The notes beneath the pieces were generated by a model, which did no database searches, had not been told where the DNA came from, and was given only the letters and a program-made list of their open reading frames with translations. A stretch of DNA of 64,000 nt. Source: Pusillimonas noertemannii. GTDB lineage: Bacteria > Pseudomonadota > Gammaproteobacteria > Burkholderiales > Burkholderiaceae_B. The translations under genes were made by a program, and so were the position numbers. The DNA is taken from contig NZ_QEKO01000002.1 in NCBI RefSeq assembly GCF_003096595.1, positions 373,064 to 437,063 on the forward strand, given 5' to 3'. Shown here one piece after another: positions 59,211 through 64,000 of the stretch (positions are counted from its first letter, which is position 1; each line of letters begins with the position of its first letter).

Positions 59211-60362
59211 TCAATGCGCCGAGGCGCCGGCCTGCACTCCGGTCAGTGCTTCGTAGCGTGCGACGAAATCGGGATCGCGCTGCCGCAGGTCTTCATGGCC
59301 CACCCTGCCAGTGCGCCGCATGTAGTCGTACGCAAAGGAAACCGGATCCATGGACATTTTGTCCTGCACGTTTTCATACCAGTCGAGGCTGCGCGCGGCG
59401 GCTTCCTGAAAGTCGGCCGACGAGGTGCGCCGGGCCCGCTCGAAAGCGTCAAAGGCGGCGGGCACATCGTTTCCGCAGGCTGAAAAGGCCTCGTGCAGGG
59501 CGATGGCATCCTGCATGGCCATACGCGTTCCCGAACCCAGCGAGAAGTGCACGGTGCGCAATGCATCGCCCAGCAGGACGATGTTGCGATGGCTCCATTT
59601 TTCATTGCTGACGATGTCGGCCGAGAACCAGATGGAACGGTTGGACAGCAGGCCGTTGGAGCCCAGTTCGGGCTGGAACACCTTCTCGCAGTAACGGCGG
59701 CTCTCTTCGTCGGACATGGTGTCCAGGCCCGCACGGCGCCAGGTGTCGGGGTCGACCTCTATCAGGAAGGTGCTGAGATCCTTGCTGTACTGGTAGGAAT
59801 GGGCAATGAACACCCCGTGCTCGGTCTGGCGGAATATCAGCGACACCGGATGAAACAGCTGGCGCGTGCCGTACCAGGCGAACATATTGCGGCGCCGCTC
59901 GAAGCGTGGCTTGAAATGCCCGGCAAACTGCGTGCGCAGCGCGCTTTTTCCGCCATCGGCCGCCACGATCAAATCTGCATCGCCCAGTTGCGCAACATCA
60001 TCGATGCGGGTGTCGAAGACAAACTCGACACCGGCCTCGATGCATTCCTCGCGCAGCACCCTCAGGAGCTCGATGCGCGCGACGCGTGAGAAATGATTGT
60101 TGCGCAACTGTACGTGGACGCCATTATGGACGACCTCCATGTAGTCGCATCGCTCGTGGCCCGCGGTGAACTTCTTGAAGAAGGCCTCGTCGGCGCGCTT
60201 CAGGAAGCCCAGCGCCACATCCGAGAAAACCACGCCCCACCCGTAGGTGGCGCCTGCGGGGTTTTGCTCGTACACCGTGATTTCATGGCGCGGTTCGTGT
60301 TTTTTCATCAGGAGTGAAAAATACATTCCTGCGGGACCACCGCCTGCGACTGCGATTTTCAT
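59211..60362 (-). CDS. FAD-dependent aryl-CoA monooxygenase (salicylyl-CoA 5-hydroxylase-like)
   Basis: 383 residues. FAD site GGGPAG (8-13), YGWGVVFSDVALGFLKRADE and NIVLLGDALRTVHFSLGSG with the DG/GD motifs match class A flavin monooxygenases of the salicylyl-CoA 5-hydroxylase/anthraniloyl-CoA monooxygenase N-terminal type. The reaction would hydroxylate a hydroxy- or amino-benzoyl-CoA with NAD(P)H and O2. It is 2 bases from the next solute-binding gene and co-directional with the ligase, pointing to a CoA-dependent aromatic acid pathway. The reductase half of two-domain homologues is absent. Confidence 0.82.
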   Translation of the reverse strand: MKIAVAGGGPAGMYFSLLMKKHEPRHEITVYEQNPAGATYGWGVVFSDVALGFLKRADEAFFKKFTAGHERCDYMEVVHNGVHVQLRNNHFSRVARIELLRVLREECIEAGVEFVFDTRIDDVAQLGDADLIVAADGGKSALRTQFAGHFKPRFERRRNMFAWYGTRQLFHPVSLIFRQTEHGVFIAHSYQYSKDLSTFLIEVDPDTWRRAGLDTMSDEESRRYCEKVFQPELGSNGLLSNRSIWFSADIVSNEKWSHRNIVLLGDALRTVHFSLGSGTRMAMQDAIALHEAFSACGNDVPAAFDAFERARRTSSADFQEAAARSLDWYENVQDKMSMDPVSFAYDYMRRTGRVGHEDLRQRDPDFVARYEALTGVQAGASAH

Positions 60363-60364
60363 GG

Positions 60365-61543
60365 CTATCCTTTCAGAGGGCATTGCGACGCATATGCGTC
60401 ATGATGAGCCTTGAGCACGACGCTCTGATGTTCGAAACCCACCTTGCCGTCTCCCTTGCTGACGACTTTCCAGATGCTGTAGTCCTGGATGGGAAAGCCG
60501 TTGCGCTCGAAGGTGACTTCGCCGCGCGGGGAATCCAGCTTCAGCGCCCGCATGGCTTGCATCAGCGCCTTGCCGTCCTTGGCCGCGGCGGGCGACGCCT
60601 TGATCGCCTCGTCGATGATCGACGCGGCATCGTAGCCTTGCAGGGCATAGTTGGACGGCGTGCGCTGGTACTTGGCCTGGAACGACTTGATGAATTTCTG
60701 CGACTGCGGGTTGGTGGCGCCCGATACCCAATGCGCGCTGACCAGGGATCCGACGGCCGCATCGCGAATGGCCGGCACCGTGATGTCGTCAACGGTGAAC
60801 GACGACAGGAGCGGGTATTTGTCCATCATGCCGGCTTGGGAATATTGCTTGATGAAGTTGATGCCCATGGCGCCCGGCAGGAACGCATAGACGGCGTCCG
60901 GATCGGCAGCCGACACCTGGGTGATCTCGGCGGCAAAGTCGTTCTGGCCCAGCCCCGGGTAGATTTCATCCGCCAGCTGCCCTTTGTAGAAGCGCTTGAA
61001 ACCCGCCACGGCGTCTTTGCCGGCCTGGTAGTTGGGCGCTATGACGACGACATTCTTGTAGCCCCTGTTCTGGGCTTCCTGGCCCGCAGCTTCGTGGGCA
61101 CCGTCGTTCTGGAAGGCGGTGGAGATGAACCACGGCGAGCACTGCGCGCCCGCGAAAGGCGAAGGGCCGCCGTTGGTGCCGATGAGCGGCACTTCAGCCT
61201 TGGTGACATAGGGCAGGACGGCGTTGATGACGTTCGAGGCCGTCATGCCGACGACGATGTCGACGTCCTCTCTTTCGACCAGCTCTCTGGCGACCTGCAG
61301 GCCGACTTCCGGCTTGCTCTGGGCGTCCACGCGCACCACCTCCACCTTCTGGCCGCCGAGCATCCCGTCGCCCTCTGCCACGCGCAGCATGAAGCCGTCG
61401 TATTGGTCGGCGCCCAATGCGGCCAGCACGCCGCTCATGGCCCCGATGTGCCCGATCTTCAATTGGGCGTTGGCTGCCGTGGCCGCCATCAGCGCCATGG
61501 CGCCGACCGCCAGGCTCAAATTCGTTTTGCTCAGTAGTTTCAT
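60365..61543 (-). CDS. LIV-type ABC transporter substrate-binding protein
   Basis: 392 residues with a signal peptide (MKLLSKTNLSLAVGAMALMA then ATAANA). The fold LKIGHIGAMSGVLAALGADQ, ELVEREDVDIVVGMTASNVI, and YKNVVVIAPNYQAGKDAVAG is that of LIV-type binding proteins for aromatic acids. AAGGAG lies before the ATG. It sits between the monooxygenase and ligase genes, so it should collect the pathway's aromatic acid from the periplasm. Permease and ATPase genes are outside the window. Confidence 0.87.
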   Translation of the reverse strand: MKLLSKTNLSLAVGAMALMAATAANAQLKIGHIGAMSGVLAALGADQYDGFMLRVAEGDGMLGGQKVEVVRVDAQSKPEVGLQVARELVEREDVDIVVGMTASNVINAVLPYVTKAEVPLIGTNGGPSPFAGAQCSPWFISTAFQNDGAHEAAGQEAQNRGYKNVVVIAPNYQAGKDAVAGFKRFYKGQLADEIYPGLGQNDFAAEITQVSAADPDAVYAFLPGAMGINFIKQYSQAGMMDKYPLLSSFTVDDITVPAIRDAAVGSLVSAHWVSGATNPQSQKFIKSFQAKYQRTPSNYALQGYDAASIIDEAIKASPAAAKDGKALMQAMRALKLDSPRGEVTFERNGFPIQDYSIWKVVSKGDGKVGFEHQSVVLKAHHDAYASQCPLKG

Positions 61544-61571
61544 ATCTGTCTCCTTGTTTTATGAATGGCCT

Positions 61572-63254
61572 TCAGGACGAGCTCCGGGCTTTCCCGGTGT
61601 CTTCGCCGGCCAGTATTTCGGCAATCTGCTTCTTCATTGCCGGCTTGTCGACCTTGCCAACCCTTGTCACGGGGAACTCCTCGACAACTTCGACTCTTTC
61701 GGGGCACTTGAACTTCGCCAGGCCCTGCGATACCAGGAAATCGGCCAGCTCGCCCACGCTCGGCGCGGCCTCGCCTGGTTGGGGAATGATGAATATGCAG
61801 CCCTTTTCGCCATAGACCGGATCTGGCATGGCAATGAGCTTGGCGTCCAGGACAGCGGGGTGCTTGCTGACGAACTCTTCCACCTCTTCGCAGCCGATCT
61901 TCTCGCCGCCGCGATTGATGTTGTCCCGCAGACGGCCTTCGAAGCGGTAATAGGTCTTGCCGTCGATGACATGGGCCGAGACGATGTCGCCGGTGCGGCA
62001 GAAGCCGTCGGACGTGAGCGCAGCAAGGTTGGCTTCCGGCGCCTTGAAGTAGCCGCGCAAGGAAGAAGGCCCCCGAAAGCAGAGTTCGCCCATTTGGCCC
62101 GGAGGAACAGGAGTTTCCGATTCTGGAGCCAACACCCGGATCTCGTCGAACGGGCAGCCGGACGCACCATTCGTGCCGTGGCGCACGCGCTCGGGCATGG
62201 AGGGGCCCGACCCCAGCAGCAGCCCCTCGGTGATCCCGAACAGATTGCTGCAGGGCACATTGATCTTGGCTTCGAGCATGTCCGCGCGAGTCATGGTGAA
62301 GAACAGCTTCAGGCTCGACAGGTCGTGCTTGTGCAGGTCGGGGTAGGCCATGATCTGCGGCGCGATCGGGCCGATGGACGCAATGTGGGAAACCCGGTGC
62401 GTCTCGACCAGCGTGAGCATGCGCGCAATGTCCACCCCCGGCATGAGGATGGTGCTGCGGCCCAGAACGAACGTGGGCATCAGGGCATACAGCTGGCCCG
62501 CGTTGTGCATGAGGGGCAGCGCCCACAGGAAAACGCTGTTTTCGTCCATCTCGTAGTTGCGCGCGCAGAATGCGGCGTGGGAAAGATACTCTCCGTGGAA
62601 GCGGGGAATGATCTTGGGCACGCCGGTGGTTCCGCCGGACAGCTGGAAGCTCAGCACGTCCGCGGGCGAGATGCGAACCTGGGCCAGCCGCGCCCGGGCG
62701 GAGGCGGCGTCATGGGTTTCGATCAACGACATGATCGTGGCGCCCGGCTCGGGCGCGCGCGAACCCGAGAAGACCAGATGCTGGATCTGGTGCGCATCGG
62801 CCATCGACTGGGCAAAACCCACCATGTCGAAGCTGCCGGGTGTATCGGACTGGACGAAATAGCCCCTTGCCTGGCTCAGCCGCGCCAGCTGGCCGATCTC
62901 GACTTCGCGGTATTGCGGAATGGCGCACACGGGAACGATGCCCGCCTTGAAGCAGGCGACCACCGCCAGGGCCGTCTCGATGTTGTTTCCCATCTGGAAG
63001 ATGGCCCGATCGGCCGGCCGCAGGCCCAGGTCGAGCAGCGCCGCGGCCAGGCGGTCGGTCAGTTCGTCGAGCTCGCCGAACGTGACGCTGCCGCTGTCGG
63101 TAAGCAAGGCCATCTTGTCGGAAAGTCGGGCGGCGGTTTGCCGCAGCATGTCGCCGACCGTTACGTCCATCCATGCCCCGTTGGCAAGATATTCGCTTGC
63201 ACGTCCGGGCTCTTCATATTGGACGCCGTCGATGCGATTCATCGGTCCGGTCAT
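61572..63254 (-). CDS. Aryl-acid AMP/CoA ligase (EntE/DhbE-like adenylate-forming enzyme)
   Basis: 560 residues. P-loop LSGGTTGVPK, LFGITEGLLLGSGPSM (A5-like motif), RTGDIVSAHVIDG, EGRLRDNINRGGEKI and the catalytic Lys in TRVGKVDKPAMKK form a complete ANL-superfamily enzyme. The active-site pattern (NINRGGEKI, GSGPSM) resembles 2,3-dihydroxybenzoate- or salicylate-activating ligases. Together with the monooxygenase it could make and hydroxylate salicylyl-CoA. ATG 63254 was chosen over the long frame at 63575, which would overlap the hydrolase. Confidence 0.85.
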   Translation of the reverse strand: MTGPMNRIDGVQYEEPGRASEYLANGAWMDVTVGDMLRQTAARLSDKMALLTDSGSVTFGELDELTDRLAAALLDLGLRPADRAIFQMGNNIETALAVVACFKAGIVPVCAIPQYREVEIGQLARLSQARGYFVQSDTPGSFDMVGFAQSMADAHQIQHLVFSGSRAPEPGATIMSLIETHDAASARARLAQVRISPADVLSFQLSGGTTGVPKIIPRFHGEYLSHAAFCARNYEMDENSVFLWALPLMHNAGQLYALMPTFVLGRSTILMPGVDIARMLTLVETHRVSHIASIGPIAPQIMAYPDLHKHDLSSLKLFFTMTRADMLEAKINVPCSNLFGITEGLLLGSGPSMPERVRHGTNGASGCPFDEIRVLAPESETPVPPGQMGELCFRGPSSLRGYFKAPEANLAALTSDGFCRTGDIVSAHVIDGKTYYRFEGRLRDNINRGGEKIGCEEVEEFVSKHPAVLDAKLIAMPDPVYGEKGCIFIIPQPGEAAPSVGELADFLVSQGLAKFKCPERVEVVEEFPVTRVGKVDKPAMKKQIAEILAGEDTGKARSSS

Positions 63255-63295
63255 TGCTCTGTCTCCTTTTATTTGTCGTTGGCCCAGGCGCCGCA

Positions 63296-64000
63296 CTATA
63301 CGAAACCGCGGCTGGCCAGCCAGTCGGCCATGTGCCGGGCCGCCGCCAGCCGGCCCGAGTCTTCTTCGCCTGGAACCGGGCGGCCGTGGTGGTCTCCGCG
63401 CACACGGACATGCTGTTTGTCGCTTGCCCCGATCCACGAGAAGATCTCCTGGACCTGGAGCGGGAAGGTGGTTTGATCGCCGGTGTACTCGATCAGCAGC
63501 GCGGGCATCGTCACCGAAGGCGCGGTGTTTTCGAGCGCCGCATGCGACGAGACACCCGACCACGTGGACAGCCATGACTCAGGCGAACACAGACGGCCGA
63601 AGCCCACGGCGCCGTAGTTCGACACCAGCGGATCGGCGCCCCAGATGGAACCCGGCGCGCGGTCCGAAGGATCGAGGCTGAGGTCCAGGCAGCGCAGGTC
63701 GGCATCGGTGCGCCAGACGGTCATGATCGGCGTATGGGCAGCCTGCAGGCGCACGGCGCGATCGCTTTCGCCCTCTTTCACCCGCCGGCGCGCCGATTGC
63801 CGGCGTTCGATCAACCCCCGGGCGAGTTCATCAAGGCGTTCGACCCGGGCGCGCTGCGCCTTGCGGTAGCGTTGGATGAAGTCATCGGCATAGCGTGATT
63901 CCCCGGGCGCCGCGACGTAGCCGTTGTCCGGGTTGAACGGATCGAGCCCGGAGTCGACCGACAAGGCGTCGTGCTCATCACTCACCGAGGGGTCGATGCA
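63296..64000 (-). CDS. Alpha/beta hydrolase, C-terminal part (runs off the window)
   Basis: The frame is open through base 64000 (residues CIDPS precede the first possible GTG at 63985), so the N-terminus lies outside. 234 residues are visible. PALLIEYTGDQTTFP holds the probable acid residue and RVRGDHHGRP the probable catalytic His; the nucleophile serine should be in the missing half. DLDPFNPDNGY-like text (LDPFNPDNGY) occurs in a family of large alpha/beta hydrolases. Placement before the ligase suggests an ester or thioester hydrolase of the same pathway. Confidence 0.65.
   Translation of the reverse strand, partial: CIDPSVSDEHDALSVDSGLDPFNPDNGYVAAPGESRYADDFIQRYRKAQRARVERLDELARGLIERRQSARRRVKEGESDRAVRLQAAHTPIMTVWRTDADLRCLDLSLDPSDRAPGSIWGADPLVSNYGAVGFGRLCSPESWLSTWSGVSSHAALENTAPSVTMPALLIEYTGDQTTFPLQVQEIFSWIGASDKQHVRVRGDHHGRPVPGEEDSGRLAAARHMADWLASRGFV

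Noticed and set aside
61224-63476. 750-residue rightward frame opposite the AMP/CoA ligase
   Set aside because: Composition and lack of motifs show a third-codon GC shadow; the ligase on the other strand is complete and has all motifs.
1-64000. tRNA, rRNA or CRISPR features
   Set aside because: No cloverleaf with TTCGA arm and CCA end, no rRNA-like sequence and no regularly spaced repeats were noticed on either strand.

Overview
The window looks like a piece of chromosome from a beta-proteobacterium, most likely Burkholderiales/Alcaligenaceae (Bordetella–Achromobacter–Pusillimonas-like). This rests on the high-GC backbone, the many periplasmic solute-binding proteins beside aromatic-degradation genes, the FCD-type GntR regulators, and an iron-regulated DUF3649–PepSY–DUF3325 operon. 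No rRNA, tRNA or CRISPR array was seen. The genus is inference; no marker gene in the window settles it.

Region 1 (1 to about 9.7-9.8 kb) is the control and transposition end of a Mu/BcepMu-type transposable prophage whose other end lies outside the window. A divergent regulatory region (7.80-7.92 kb) separates a rightward XRE repressor plus two accessory genes from a leftward early operon: BcepMu-gp16-type regulator, MuA-like DDE transposase, MuB-like ATPase, GemA/gp16-like protein and two small unknowns. After a 361-bp non-coding region come two Mor-like late activators, a major capsid protein, two small unknown genes and the start of a tail tape-measure gene. No terminase, portal or protease lies between Mor and the capsid, so the late module is rearranged or reduced. 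The two accessory genes share a Gly/Asn-rich motif (GxxNxQxG); the second adds a zinc ribbon and two membrane helices. They are the best candidate here for an undescribed lysogen-encoded function.

Region 2 (9.9-16.8 kb) is host chromosome: a PEP-mutase-family lyase, a YchJ-like protein, an AraC regulator divergent from a SBF-like transporter, a small hypothetical, an antitoxin remnant, a NUDIX hydrolase, a DTW protein, a cupin and an ABC solute-binding protein.

Region 3 (16.8-22.9 kb) is an aromatic ring-hydroxylation and meta-cleavage cluster: dihydrodiol dehydrogenase-like SDR, Rieske dioxygenase alpha and beta subunits, a LigB-type extradiol dioxygenase with a LigA-like partner, an FCD GntR regulator, an atypical SDR and a ring-cleavage-product hydrolase. 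Matching operator-like repeats lie at 16.79-16.84 kb and before the regulator. No ferredoxin or reductase gene is present.

Region 4 (22.96-32.4 kb) is a leftward catabolic operon divergent from a GntR regulator and a fumarylacetoacetase-family hydrolase. Its upstream genes (RidA, alpha/beta hydrolase, amidohydrolase) match the host GC; its downstream genes (ribose-type ABC transporter and a VanA-like Rieske oxygenase) are clearly more AT-rich and look imported. Region 5 (32.5-38.1 kb) is a complete branched-chain-type ABC transporter (livFGMHK order) divergent from an asparaginase-family gene.

Region 6 (38.2-51.3 kb) holds two paralogous single solute-binding proteins sharing a palindromic promoter element, a DUF3617 pair, an SPFH protein, an SLC13/RCK permease with an acidic linker, a VOC protein, a spermidine-synthase-like protein, a Na/Pi cotransporter, an isochorismatase-family hydrolase and an MFS carrier. 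Region 7 (51.3-57.9 kb) is iron acquisition: a TonB-dependent receptor, a two-component system, and the DUF3649/PepSY/DUF3325 operon, with Fur-box-like sites. Region 8 (58.0-64.0 kb) has a Bcr/CflA-type MFS exporter and a leftward operon suggesting a salicylate-type acyl-CoA route: aryl-AMP/CoA ligase, aryl-CoA FAD monooxygenase, solute-binding protein and a hydrolase cut by the window edge.
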